In this document: piece by piece, positions 32,514-44,161 of the stretch
How positions within the stretch are numbered: position 1 is the first letter of the stretch
How the letters are laid out: each line of letters opens with the position of its first letter
The notes under the pieces: generated by a model
Told to the model about the DNA's origin: nothing
The model's input: the letters and a program-made list of their open reading frames with translations, nothing else
The model's database searches: none
Program-made: the position numbers and the translations under genes
DNA from: Atopsyche davidsoni
Lineage: Eukaryota; Arthropoda; Insecta; Trichoptera; Hydrobiosidae
Length of the DNA stretch: 64,000 nucleotides
Direction: 5' to 3'
Assembly (NCBI GenBank): GCA_022113835.1
Contig: JAILWY010000011.1
Span: forward strand, 1,736,001-1,800,000

Positions 32514-32941
32514 TTAACACACTTTAAGCGGGTACCAAATTGGATAAACTGATGTGCGTAGTGCGCGTAAAATTGCGCGTGTGAAATCTAGTCTATACAC
32601 TCTTTGATTTGCATGTAGTTCAAATAGATCGTTTCCTATAAAAAGTTGAACCACTTCGTACACACTTTGCGGATTACTTGGCATCACAACAACACCACTT
32701 TGTCCTAAAAGTTGTTCAATAATTGGAGGACTATCATTCTCTGACCACTCCACTTCTTCATTGTCACTGGACAGTATTGGTAGAAGTAACGTTGACGAGT
32801 CCTAAACATACATTCGAGCTGTAAACCTAAAGAATAAAATGACCTTCTCCCGCTTTTAGAGTAAACACATTCAAAAACGTATTAATCAGACAGCAGTCCG
32901 CGAAACGGGTACCAGTACCCGCCCCGCTTTTAGTGTGTTAA
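32514..32941 (-). mobile_element. piggyBac-type MITE with transposase N-terminal remnant, copy 1
   Basis: TTAA lies at both ends. The terminal repeats are TTAACACACTTTAAGCGGGT and ACCCGCCCCGCTTTTAGTGTGTTAA-like. A GGGTACCAGTACCC palindrome lies inside the right end. The minus strand encodes VEWSENDSPPIIEQLLGQSG and MPSNPQSVYEVVQLFIGNDL, resembling the start of piggyBac transposases (PSNP...F..FF.DEL). The catalytic part is absent. Copy 2 is at 61,945-62,388. Confidence 0.82.
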
Positions 32942-33754
32942 TACTCCAGGAAAATATTTTTCTTATTGTTTCACGATAAGATGACATCCGGAGTGGGGAG
33001 CCTGCGCCTAATCAACCCGGACGGAGCGAGCATCTTTACAAGCGTTTCCAATTTCAGCGGCTGGAGTGACTCTCCGCCCCGCAATCCCCGCGTAATGAGA
33101 CGCCGAAGCGTAGGGGGAGAGCGGGGAGGAATTGCACATTGAAATAAAAATCTAAGTAATAAGATTTTTTTTATTATTATTAAACTACCACGCGGTGATA
33201 TTAGAGCATGTGCATATGCGCACATACTATATTTATATGGGCCAGGCTTGCTGCATCGTGACAGCGGAGGTTGTTTAAATATTCAGCTCGGGCGTGCGAG
33301 GTAGACGTGGAGGAGAGGGGAACCTGGGGGGGGGGGGAACCCGCCCTCGCGAGGCGCCTTTTCCAGCACGCGGGCTCAGGCCTATTCATTTACTGATTAT
33401 GCCCCGTGCGGCCCGAGCGAGGGGAAACCGTGCTCCACTCCGTATAAAAAAAAAACTCGATTCAAATAAAAAATTAAAAAAAAAAAACAACGCGAAGCAG
33501 TCAATCATACACGATAAGCGAAGATATCACGAGACGACGAGTAATTTAATTTCTCCTTGGGTTTCAGCGTTTGCCTGCTTTTCGCATGGTCTCGGGTTTT
33601 AATCATCAAACAAATACTTGGCCTCGAAAAAAGCTCGCCATCGCGTTAAAAATTGTCTCAAGGTTAAAAGCCTTCTAGTGTGATTACTCTAAATGCAAGT
33701 GGAGACGGTAGAAATTTGAGAAATCAGTCGACCTCCCCTCCTTTCTGTACCCTG
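32942..33754. other. Sequence without recognised genes
   Basis: GC-rich at 33,000-33,120 and 33,290-33,440 with a G12 run near 33,328. No exon recognised. Confidence 0.45.
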
Positions 33755-34006
33755 AGCTATCGGTAATGAAGTAGTGGACTTGGAATGATTGTGAAGGGAT
33801 GTACCCTGGAAGTACCCTGTCGAGGTGGGCGGGGCTCCTTCTGCAGAAGGAGTATCAGATCTAAACGCCAGAGCTTTGTAAGGAAAGGATTATATAATAA
33901 TGCTATTGGGCAGCAGCAATAGTAAAACATTGGCTCAGCATGAGTATATGGTCACTGAAATGGTCGCCAACCTCTTTTCAGGAAAGGCACACGACGAAGA
34001 AGACTC
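33755..34006 (+). mobile_element. SINE family SB copy
   Basis: Head CTGTACCCTGAGC, CGGTAATGAAGTAGTGGACT, body ATCAGATCTAAACGCCAGAG, tail CACTGAAATGGTCGCCAACC. Confidence 0.75.
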
Positions 34007-34108
34007 CAATAGAGTAGAGTAATAATCGAAAAAAATATATATCGTAATATTTTCAAAATAATAATTCATTTCAGAAAATCACATGTTAGCCTGTTGAAAT
34101 AGCATATA

Positions 34109-34393
34109 ATGGGTTTAGTTTGGTTTGTCTTCGTCTCTGTAATAGAAAAGTTGCTGAATACATATAAATCTGATATTTTTGCGGTAGAGAAAGTGAGAAA
34201 AAAGCAATGTAAAAGTGTCCCTGATATTTTTGCGTTGATAAAAGTGAGTAGAAAGCTATGTGAAAGTGTCTCTGATATTTTTGCGTTGGTAAAAGTGAAG
34301 AGAAAGGAAAGTCTATTTGATATTTTTGCGGTAGAAAAAGTGAAGAGAAAGCTATGTGAAAGTTTATCTGATATTTTTGCGATAGGACGATAA
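34109..34393 (+). CDS. Hypothetical 94-residue protein with 17-residue repeats (uncertain)
   Basis: The open frame starts MGLVWFVFVSVIEKLL and then carries five tandem units of a SDIFAL.KVKRKLCESV-type repeat. Unit starts (GATATTTTTGCG) lie at 34,172, 34,223, 34,274, 34,319 and 34,370, so spacings are 51, 51, 45 and 51 bp, all multiples of three. The reverse strand is also open through the repeat, which weakens the coding argument. No domain is recognised, nor splice or promoter context. The first segment (MGLVWFVFVSVIEKLL) could be a hydrophobic leader. It may simply be a minisatellite. Confidence 0.25.
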   Translation: MGLVWFVFVSVIEKLLNTYKSDIFAVEKVRKKQCKSVPDIFALIKVSRKLCESVSDIFALVKVKRKESLFDIFAVEKVKRKLCESLSDIFAIGR

Positions 34394-34399
34394 TCAAAC

Positions 34400-34870
34400 A
34401 GCGACATATAAACGAAAATAATTATATCGTTATAATTTTCAAAATAATAATTTTTAAATCCAATGTATCAATCAGATGAGGACTTCTGGAATATAGTTGA
34501 CATAAACAAATTTCCATTCTTGAAAAGAGCAGCATACAAAATTGAATCGTTTTTCGGTTCTGCGAATCATTGCTTTTATCAATGAATATTAAATCATAGT
34601 ACAGATCTTGACTTACAGATGAACATATTGATGATTTTAAAAATCAGCTAATAAAGACATTAAAATTTAAATCAAATATTGTTAGTGCATTAAAATCTTA
34701 ATTAACTTAGCCTGGACCCTAACTGATATTTTTCGAAGTCTTCCCTGTTGTTTGCAATTTTTGCTATATACGTACATTTTAAAGTTGTTATTAATAATAA
34801 TAATTCGTTGCATTTTTGCCCCAATTTGACCCAATTACCAGAATTTGTAACTGGGTCAATTTGGGTCATT
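34400..34870. other. AT-rich sequence
   Basis: Nothing recognised. Confidence 0.5.
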
Positions 34871-34875
34871 GAACT

Positions 34876-35350
34876 ATGTCCAACTATAGGTGCAAAACGG
34901 TTGGGGACCCTTGGAGTAGAGAGACTACTCGTTTAGATTATCCGAGATCGTATTCAATGGACACATGGAATGAAAGGTACACAAGCTCTCCGCAAGGGAA
35001 CGAAACAAAGATGTTCTTTAATTCTGTTACGGACGCCGCTGTATACAAGAATACCTGCAGGATTAGCTTTGAATCAACCCAGCTCCTAACGGGTCATGGA
35101 GTGATGAGAAGTTATCTCCGCAGGTTCCATTTGACTTGTGATGATATTACTCCACAAACAATGATCCACCTTGTGGGTTCGTGCCCCATCTTTGGCCTTC
35201 AGAGACACCAACTGGAGAGCCTGGATAACCTGTTGATGAAGTCACTGGATGGCTTCTTCTGAGTATAAACCAGGAGGTGTAGCTTCAGTCACTCCCATAT
35301 ACAGCACAATTTCGATTGACTAGTTTGGGAAATTTCCCCAAATTGTGATG
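34876..35350 (+). pseudogene. Non-LTR retrotransposon C-terminal fragment with 3' UTR
   Basis: Encodes SYSMDTWNERYTSSPQGNET, then FESTQLLTGHGVMRSYLRRF and MIHLVGSCPIFGLQRHQLES, ending at a stop at 35,262. This is the region after RNase H in R1- or jockey-like elements (W..RW..S.KG.....TQ.LTGHG.F..YL.RF..C......HLL..CP). The usual CCHC cysteines are mostly lost. The 3' UTR (AAACCAGGAGGTGTAGCTTC, TTTGGGAAATTTCCCCAAAT) matches in reverse the small insertion at 54,877-55,085. The upstream part of the element is absent. Confidence 0.78.
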
Positions 35351-36165
35351 ACGCCAACGTGCCATGGAAACAGAACCTCTCCCAAATCACACAAAATATA
35401 TTTTTTTATCACATATTTTTGATACATTTTATAAAATATCAAGTCGCAGCCCCTTTTCACGAGGCGGCACTCCCTCGGCGGATTACTGCGCCGCTATGGC
35501 GACGCATCTCTCTCGGGGGCCCTCTCATCCCCCCGGCAAATACACTTCGCCCTAATTGCGACGGTTTTTATACCAGATCGCCGTTCAGCGAACATTTCAC
35601 AAGGAAAAGGGCGACACGGCCCCGATTCACTCTACCGATCTCCTATATAATATATCACCGCCTCAAATCACTCTACAAATCTATGCATTACCAGTTTGAT
35701 GCGATCTGCTAATCGATGTATATTACTGGCCGAATTCACTACTTGAGTATATAAAAATAAATTGAATACGAAAATGCTTTTCAGTCTTTGCTCGCCTTCG
35801 TGGTTGGCGTTCGCTGCGTCGTCGACAACAAAAGCCTGCGATTTTTTTCAGTCACGGCATTAGATATTTCGGGAAATTGATTTCCCCGGCAGGCGCACAG
35901 AATTCACCTGTGAATATACCCCGGCGGACTGCGACAATAGCCCGGCTGTGTGCGTGGCCCAGTGTTGCCAGAACAGTGTATCGCCATTTTAAAATGTAGG
36001 CATCGGAATCACTGTTTATGTTATCAGTGGCATGCACTGAGATCAAAATAGAAACACGCAGTTGTATAATTGATAGTCAGTAGCTGCAAAGCAAATTATA
36101 CTTTGGATTCCTAACACAGTTAATCTAGGTAATATTTTTATACGTGTGTATATTATATATTCTCC
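35351..36165. other. Sequence without recognised genes
   Basis: GC-richer at 35,440-35,600. No splice-bounded coding segment recognised. Confidence 0.45.
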
Positions 36166-36168
36166 ACC

Positions 36169-36364
36169 CATGGCTGCCATTCTGTACCCTGAGCGTGTGC
36201 AAAGGATCGGTAATGGAGTAGTAGACATGGAATGATTGCGGAAGTATCTTGCTGAGGTAAGGAGGCTCCTACTGTAGAAGAAGCACTACTCTATTTACCT
36301 CTTAGAAAAGCCTCAGTGAAATTGTTGCCAACCTCTTCTGAGGAGTGGCGCTTTATGAAGAAAA
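36169..36364 (+). mobile_element. SINE family SB copy, internally deleted
   Basis: GGCTGCCATTCTGTACCCTG, GGTAATGGAGTAGTAGACAT, CTACTGTAGAAG and the tail AGTGAAATTGTTGCCAACCT. The middle (AAACGCCAGA...GCAGCAATA) is missing. Confidence 0.7.
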
Positions 36365-36366
36365 AT

Positions 36367-36766
36367 ATACGAGGGCGGTCCGATAAGTACTCGGATAGCG
36401 ATTTATTTCTCAAAATAGTCTCCTTTTAGCCAGATACAATTGACCCAGCGATGCTCCAACTTCTTTAAACCATCTGAAAAATACGTTTTCTCGAGGTCTG
36501 CAAAGTAGACCTCCGTGGCGGCGAAGACCTCCTCATTCGACTTAAATTTCTGCCCGGCGAGTGACTTTTTTAAGTTTGGAAACAAAAAAAAAATCGCACC
36601 GGGCCAAATCTGGAGAATACGGTGGATGGGGGAGCAGTTCGTCGTGCAATTCGACCGATTTGGCCGGGGCGACGGCGAAGGTGTGAGCCGGTGCGTTGTC
36701 ACGGTGGAAGAGCACTTTTTTCTTCGCCAAATGGGGCTAAGTGCTTATCGGACTTCTCTCGTATAA
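36367..36766 (-). mobile_element. Mariner deletion derivative (~400 bp), same family as 9.05 kb
   Basis: TIRs ACGAGGGCGGTCCGATAAGT and ACTTCTCTCGTATAA with GCTTATCGG. The minus strand encodes KKVLFHRDNAPAHTFAVAPA, then SVELHDELLPHPPYSPDLAR with FFFVSKLKKV, then a C-terminal piece SNEEVFAATEVYFADLEK. The N-terminal two thirds are gone. Confidence 0.85.
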
Positions 36767-36769
36767 TCA

Positions 36770-39475
36770 AAACTCAACACGTCATAGCAACTGAATATGA
36801 GTCAACACATAGAGCTTTAGGAAATGACTTTCTTCAAGTGCTTTAGTAAATGGTCTTGTTTATCAGTAAATGGTCTGCTTCAGGGGGGCCAGGGGTTGCC
36901 AACGTTAGGAAGCCGCTGGGCTCCACACCCGCGCGCCGGTGTTGGTGTTTGAAAGTCACGCGGACAGGTCGCGCCGAGAGCGTCGAGGGGGGAGGGGTAA
37001 GGGAGGGGGGGGGGGGCAGGGAGGGTCCCGGCCGCCATGTTTGTTTCGCCGCGCCGCCATCTTGGGAGGGACGACTGCCGCCCGGACGCGATCTCAATTT
37101 GCGCACCTGTTAAGCGGCCTACACGCGCTGCGACACAATTATTGCCTATGAAAAAAAAAAAACGCGAAATTATTGTACGATTGTTCAGTTGACGGTTGCG
37201 TCGCGACGCGTTCAGAAACATTCAAATCGCTTCATCTATCTGTTATGTGCCCCTCTCGGAGCGTCACTAGCTTGACATGTGACTCCGCGGATGCACAATA
37301 CTTGAAGAACTCTCGATCAACGTTGATAAATGATAGACTTTCGATACTTTAATTATGTCGTTTATTACACAGAGAGATAGTGTCTAGTCTCTTCCGTGGG
37401 CAAGTAAATTATGATGGTTAGGTTTTACAACAAAAGGGTCGGTCCCTGCACATAAACATATAGATAAGGTACACACCGGACACAGCCATACGAAAATAGA
37501 TGCACAAATGTTATTAAAACTATATGGCTGTGTTTACTTGGTAATAAAAATATGTTACACACGATACAAAGACAATGGCGGCATTCATTCTTTGAAACTG
37601 TAATTTACTTGTTGGGAGGTCCATAACATATCAATCATTCCAAGTACCAAAATATCAAAAACATACTACTTTTCAAAAAAAAAAAAAATTCAAATAGTCG
37701 CGTGCGTCGTTGTGCCGACAATTAATTTCCATCCATTGCTAATTTCCAAATGAAAAACCGGGAAAACGATCTCGAGAGCCTGGCGGTGATTTCGCCCCCC
37801 GCGGTGCACGGTCACATCTTCAGCCCCACAATGACGCGGGGGTTGCGCGTTTTAATTTGACGGGAAAGAGGCTTTCGAGGGCCCGGGGGTTGCCGGGAGA
37901 GGGTGCGGATATAATCTGCCAAGTCTGCCCCGAGAGGGAAATAAGGGATGGAAGCAATATGGAGGGGTGTCGACACAATGCGGCGCATTTTGCAAATGAA
38001 GGTTTCAGGACATTTTTTTTTATTACCCCCGGGAAGGTATACATATATTTATATACATACAAAGCGCGCCGGCAAAGCAAAATGGAGTCAAAATATACAA
38101 TAAAAGACGTGATGTGATATTGTTGACATCGGTAATAAGCGTTTCAAAGTACACAGCCAACCCTTTTATACCACGGTGTATGAGTTTTTAGAACATTTCG
38201 TGCTTTATGAATTTTATTAAAAATATATAATGTATGAATAATATTATACTTCGTATAAATTACCTAAAAATGAAATAAATGATTGCATAACATCTTAATA
38301 ACATAATTAAAATTCATACATACACGAAACGACGAGGATAATCATCGAAAAGCTTTTTCCCGACATCGATGTGAGGTGCGGATCGATTATCTAAATATCA
38401 TATAACTCAAGCTTATAAAATGATAGCGTTTGTTCAAATAATGCCATCAATTTTTTATTATGAGACCTACTTACTCACTTTACAGGTATCAAGAGATTAT
38501 CATTTAATTGGAACAAAACATTGAAACAATGATTTAATTTAAAATTCATACTGAAAAATAACGTAAGCATCAATACCTTTAGCCGGACGATATTTCGTGA
38601 AAAAAATATCTCAATAGGGTATGTTTTTAAGGGATGAAGCCGAAGAGTGCTTTTTACGGAGGCATATTGAAGGAGCGATTGAAAATATTGGGCCATTGAA
38701 AAGACTTATTTTTTATCTTCATTAAAATTTTCTTAGACATCTGAAAACGTCTTAAATTAAATAAACCAGGTTGTATATTTCGCGAAACTCAATCATTTGA
38801 TTCGATATAAAATCAGAAGTGCTATTTTTTTACTAGTACAATTATAATTATATTGTTTTGTGCAAAAGACGGAATGGTATAATAATAAAAATATTAAAAT
38901 AATAAAAGGGAATGCAGTTTTAATTTATCCATATAAAAATACCTAACCTAACATAACCTAAAATTCTGCACAGTAAAAAATAATTAATTTTGTGCATATG
39001 ATCTGTAAAAATTATTAAGGGTTTCGCAAATTTAAATTACCCTTATACACTGACAAAAAAATAATTAAGGGTTGTGGTATTTGTATATATTTTTTTCTGC
39101 TGGTTGTTATTGGACTCGTGTCAGTAGAATTTAGAATAAAGGCTCGATAGTCTCCATGTAGACTGGAGGGCTCTCTCCGCCCGTCTCACTCCATCCGTCC
39201 TCGAGGATGCTCTCCATCATCAGCTGTAGTGGTGCTCGCGGAACGACGACCGCCACGAGGCTCGGAGATGACGGGTACACAGGGTTGGTTCGATACCCAC
39301 GAGCCTGCTAATTCAGCCTTGTTTCGCATTTTCACCGAAAAAATACTCTTTTACAACATCATTCAAAAATATATATTCTAATATAACTTAAAAATAATAA
39401 ATATACGAATATGATACACACTTGGGAATCCGAATTTTTATTTACAAGTGGTACAAAAAAAATTCTAAATAAATT
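36770..39475. other. Long stretch without recognised genes
   Basis: G-rich at 36,960-37,030, palindromic MITE piece at 37,115-37,210, GC-rich at 37,780-37,960, AT-rich afterwards. A 38,475-38,696 minus frame is low-complexity. Confidence 0.45.
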
Positions 39476-39479
39476 TATT

Positions 39480-39869
39480 GGCAGTATCTAAATATTTTTT
39501 CGTGAATTGGTACAATATATTCTATTCAAAGTATTGTCATCTTTCGGGCAAATTATGGATTCCATCCCAAAAGAACTGTTCGTCTTTTGATGCCAAGAAA
39601 GAATCAAGCCAATTTTTGATACCCTGTTCAGAATTGAAGCGTATTCCAGAAAGGGCATTCTGCATCGATCGAAACAAGTGGTAGTCGGAAGGGGCAAGGT
39701 CTGGGCTATAAGGCGGGTGAGGTAGAACTTCCCATCCACTGTATTCCAAATATGTTTTAACCGGTTTAGCAACATGTGTCGTCAAGTCGCATATTCTAGC
39801 CGTTTTTCTGCCAATGCTCGCTTTAAACGCATCAATTGTTGTCGATTTTTTTATTTTTATATATATCAA
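39480..39869 (-). pseudogene. Mariner transposase, C-terminal half
   Basis: The minus strand encodes AFKASIGRKTARICDLTTHV, then TYLEYSGWEVLPHPPYSPDL, APSDYHLFRSMQNALSGIRF and QFFWDGIHNLPERW. This is the third catalytic region (PDLAPSDYHLF) and the C-terminal helices of a mariner transposase. The region with the second catalytic acid is degraded and the first half is missing. It is complementary in coverage to 20.1-20.75 kb, but on the opposite strand and 19 kb away. Confidence 0.88.
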
Positions 39870-40381
39870 TAATATTACAGAACTGCATACGAAGTTTTAA
39901 TCAAAGATTGATTATTTCTTCTACCGCTGGAATATTATCAACGCGCTGCATATATTTTTTTAAAACACTTCAAAATGAAAATAAAACCGAACCAACTTCA
40001 CAGTTCTTGTGCATCCGTTTTCACATACTTCTTCGGGGAGTGTATATAAAAAAAAAAAAAAAAACCCACCCCTCCCCCGGCCGGGAGGGGTCGGCGGGAG
40101 CAGTCAAGTGTTCTTATCCGGGGCGGGGGCGGAGGCTGGGGCGGGGGCTGGGGCTGGGGCGGGGGTTGGGGGGGGCGGAGGCAGGGGCAGGGGCGGGGGA
40201 GGGGGCGGAGGCTCCACTCAAATTACCGCGAGAGGTCCTGCCGTCTGACGACCGAGTGGAGTCCGGGCGAGGCTTTGATTAAAAGAACCTGTCGTATACA
40301 ATGTGCAGTCGGCGAATACGTATGGGAAATATTTTCAGCACACTGCTGCAAGCAAACACCGAATGAATATATATATATATA
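39870..40381. other. G-rich, quadruplex-prone block
   Basis: 40,120-40,213 holds more than a dozen G-runs of three or more (GGGGCGGGGGCTGGGGC pattern) after an A16 run at 40,050. A (TA)n lies at 40,368-40,380. Confidence 0.75.
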
Positions 40382-40774
40382 CTAGAAATGTTGCCCGTCA
40401 TAGAATGACGTTTTCGGAGGCATTTTGAGTTATTTCGATAAAAAAATAAAATCGGTACTTGTGTCAAGCTGACATAAACTGAAAATTTCTAAAAAGCATC
40501 AAAATTTATTTTTTTCATAAAAGTTCTAAATTTGAAATTCTCGCGGTGAACAATAAAATCCTATAATTCGTACATATTGAAACTCGCTAAAGCATATTTT
40601 ATTAAATTAGTTTATGAATAAAAATATTATCCTATCGTCTTGAAATTCGGCACATAGCTGCGGAAAAATTTATTAAACTTACGTGCAAAAAATCAGCGTT
40701 GTATCTTTTAAGATATTCTATAGAAAACCAAGAAATGAAACATACACACACACAATGGATATTATTATAGTAGA
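40382..40774 (-). mobile_element. Non-autonomous Helitron, copy 2
   Basis: On the minus strand it starts TCTACTATAATAATATCCAT and ends GGGCAACATTTCTAG with the hairpin CGTCATTCTATGACG just before. Insertion is A/T (ACTA before TC, TATAT after CTAG). 393 bp, the best-preserved 3' hairpin in the window. Confidence 0.88.
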
Positions 40775-42490
40775 TAGTGCAATTTTAAAGCTGTTTTTTT
40801 TATTTTTAATATTTGCTTATGGGTTGTTTTTAAGTACTTCACTTAATTAATATTAAAGAAGCAATAACTTATCGAGATTTTTTTTGGTTGCAAAGGCATT
40901 TTTAAGCCGGTTCGCTTAAGGCAATTGCCTCTGGTGTCCAACTGGACACCAGAGGCAGTCCATTACCTGGCGAAATCGTTTCATTTAATTAATTTAATTG
41001 TCACTTTATTTTTCTATGCCGAAAGTTGATTTTTTTTATAAAGTATTGAAAAAACTATAAATTATATTTATCTATTTTTTAATATTTAATTAACGTCGAC
41101 TTTTCAAAACCAAAGTTTGTTAAAGGTTTTTTTTTTTTAATATTTAAAATAATATATCGCACAGGGTTTATATTTAATCTTTTAATTCCAATTGAAAAAA
41201 AGACTTTTAAATGTTTAAGACTCGTGGAAAAGGGACATGACGAATCTCCAAATTCCTACACTTCAATCGGAAAAACACATATTTATCATATTGATAGTAA
41301 ATTTATAAGAAATAAAAATATATTCTGTTCGGAAGAAGGATGCATCAAACTTTTTGCATTTAAATATTTTTGATTGGTGCAGTCGATTTTTCGCAAAACG
41401 GACTAGAAAATGATCAATAAAACTCGATTATGGGACCTAGACCCTTAACTGCCTTTTTGCACTTGTATGAGTAGTTTCTAAATTCATCATGTGTATTTGT
41501 GTAGGTTAACTCAACTCCGAAAGCGAGAAACATCAAAACTCAAATAATCCAAAATACTAATCTGTATATATAAGGGAGTGTTGTGAGTTTTTGCAAGGTA
41601 AGAAAATAATTTTCGAAAATCCCCTTGTATACAGAAAATATTATTGATAATTCTTGCACTCACAGAGTGTAGTAGGTATTGTTGTTAGAGTAAATTAAAA
41701 AAAAAAATACTGCGCATTATATTTGATGCCGCCGAAAGGCGAAAGCGCGCACCATCAAACGACTTCTATTATATCGTACGGAAACAGAGATGGCGGTCAA
41801 TTTGACCGGTCGAGAATTCGCCTGCTGAGACCGACATCGACGTGGCGAGCTCTCTTCTAACGACGGAGGCTGCGAGTCTTCCGCTCCGCTATCTTGCGTC
41901 ATCCCTTCGAGTGGACGGGCCGCCGGGGAGAGGGTGGAGATCGATACAGGGGGAGGGCGCAGGCAGAGGAGCCTGCCGCGATGCCATCCCTCACTTAGCG
42001 GTGGCCAAATAGGAACCCACAAAGTAAATAAGCCGTTACACACGTGGCATTAGCAATTAAAAAAAATATACTACGAGCGTTGTTATTGCGTTGCATTGAG
42101 CCAGAACGTAATTCAATGTCCGCCGGTGCGTCGCCGCGTCGAGAAGGAACACCGCGGCACCCACCCCTGTGCTGGCTCGCTCGAAATGCAGGCGCGCCAC
42201 GGGTGGGGTGCGAGCCCGCGCCCCCGGGCCAGCGCGGCCTGATGACAATGCGACGCGGCCCCGTGTGCGCTCATGTTTGTGGAAAGCGAGGGATGGCGGG
42301 AGGGGAGAGGGAAGGGGGGGGGGCGAGGACAACATGGCCGACGCACCCTCCATTACAATTCCACGCCGGGAAACCGCAGCGGGAGTAGGATCTAATGAGT
42401 GCTAACCTGCATTTATGTACAAACACACGTACATACACACTGATTTAGTTTATACACACACACACATATATAAAAAAATTTAAAATATAT
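40775..42490. other. Sequence without recognised genes
   Basis: A perfect-looking inverted motif CTCTGGTGTCC / GGACACCAGAG lies at 40,930-40,955. 41,730-42,390 is GC-rich. No exon recognised. Confidence 0.45.
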
Positions 42491-42494
42491 ATAA

Positions 42495-42570
42495 ATATCA
42501 GCGAGATCTCTACTGGAGAAAAACTACTGGTATATGGCTACACTCTTGTGCAATTTGTTGGTACATAATT
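42495..42570. repeat. Arm-less relative of the long-hairpin MITE
   Basis: The reverse complement shares CAAATTGCACAA, GTGTAGCCATA and CCAGTAGTTTTT with the loop of the 7,535-7,699 element. Confidence 0.55.
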
Positions 42571-42590
42571 ATAAAATGTAATATATATAT

Positions 42591-42795
42591 AATTCGTTAG
42601 CATAATGGTAATGCACCGGCCATGTAAGCTTGGGTATGTGGGTTCGAATCTTACACAAATCACGATGATATTTATCTGAGAGTTTCTTTAATCATCTTCA
42701 ATGTGTGAAATAATGTGCCTAATCATATTATTAATTATATAAACGTGTAATAGGTAATAAATACGCACTTGATTGACGTTCAATCCACAAAATAT
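42591..42795 (+). mobile_element. tRNA-Thr-like SINE, full body and tail
   Basis: ATTCGTTAGCATAATGGTAA, GCACCGGCCATGTAAGCTTG, the exact B-box GGTTCGAATC(T), then GATATTTATCTGAGAGTTTC. The tail is CCTAATCATATTATTAATTA ... CACTTGATTGACGTTCAATC. It shows the normal head-to-tail order. Confidence 0.85.
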
Positions 42796-42860
42796 ACACA
42801 CTCATATATATACATAAATATGAACGGACGCATACACATTTACAGACACGTATACTTATA

Positions 42861-42985
42861 CTTCTTCATCGGGTGCCTCTCCTCAGATGAGGTTGGCGAC
42901 CACTGACCACGACTCACTGAGCATAAATGAATGCTGAATTAGTGTTCATGGTTTTCTAAGGGGAAAACAGTGTAGTGGGTTACAG
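42861..42985 (-). mobile_element. SINE family SB fragment
   Basis: Complement of the tail: CTCCTCAGATGAGGTTGGCG, TTCATGGTTTTCTAAGGGGA. Confidence 0.65.
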
Positions 42986-42989
42986 CGTC

Positions 42990-44160
42990 CTTATATACTT
43001 ATACAGATACAGAAGCTTACACAGACATATCCACATACAGGATTGATAATTAACTCTGAATAAAATATTCAAACAGGTTATCAAATGGAAATATATATAT
43101 ACGCTGATAAACAGCTGATTTTTCGTGCAGCTGCACGAAAAATCTCTACAAAGCGTTTGTCATTTTCCCATTCCAGCACCACATACAGGATGTCTGAAAG
43201 AAATCGCCATGACTGAGAGCGATGAAGGAGATGAGCATGCGAATAGATGTGGCGTCAGCATTACAATTGTTTAAAATAAACCTGAAATCCTCCCCTAAAT
43301 GATGTAATCCACTGGCGTTTAAATCGTCTCTAATTTTTTTTCATAAAGACATGATGTAATTATTCGACGCATACCATAAAATAAAATGTGAACAATAACG
43401 CAACTAAGAAGAAACTAATCCTTACTTTATTTCAGTCTTACGAAAATGTTCATCTCGTTCCGATATTTGATACAATATAGATAGAAGCTCCAATAGTTGG
43501 TAACCGATATTTGATCGGCCTAGCATTACCGACAGATAGCCATAGGTCAATGGGAAGTACGGCGGAGTTGGGGGTAGTTTCCACCCCCGAGGTAGGTATA
43601 GTATGAAGCGGAATTCGATTTCGGGGATGCCAGGGAGAGGTTCAGGTGGCGGCAGATGCCACCCCGTAGTCGCCATTTTCTATTACAGCAGGGGTACTTA
43701 ACTATCAATAGAAAAACTATACATAAAATCTACTTGCGATTAAATGAGATTTTTTGAAAATTGCTTTTGAAAACACTTTGTATCGATACATGCAAGTAAA
43801 TAAGTGTTTGATAAACACGAGTCTTATTATATCGGCTTGGAATGGGACGAAGATAGAATCAGATACCTATTGGTAAAAAAAAATAAAGGTTTAACAAGTG
43901 AACCAATAAGCCAACCCATATTTTACAAATATAACAGAAACTGATTCAAACGTCCAAAATGCAAGGAAAGCAATGAAGAAGTGCGACGAGATTAAAATAA
44001 AAGCAAACAGTTATAGAAATTTTTTAAAACAACTGGTTTTTGGTGTAATTGCGTTAACGTGTATTTTTATTTATTATTTACGATATATATTTAACTAGGT
44101 GTGATTAAAAAAAATCACGAAAATTTCTATTTCATTAGTTTTGTTGGCAAAAAAAATATT
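42990..44160. other. Sequence without recognised genes
   Basis: Includes inverted GCTGATTTTTCGTGCAGC / GCTGCACGAAAAATC around 43,110-43,145. No exon recognised. Confidence 0.45.
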
Positions 44161-44161
44161 T

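Noticed and set aside
41730..42390. CpG-island promoter
   Set aside because: GC-rich, but many similar blocks occur every few kb with no exon attached.
42044..42405. Overlapping 70-115-codon frames on both strands
   Set aside because: GC-rich composition removes stops on both strands at once; no recognisable domain or splice sites.
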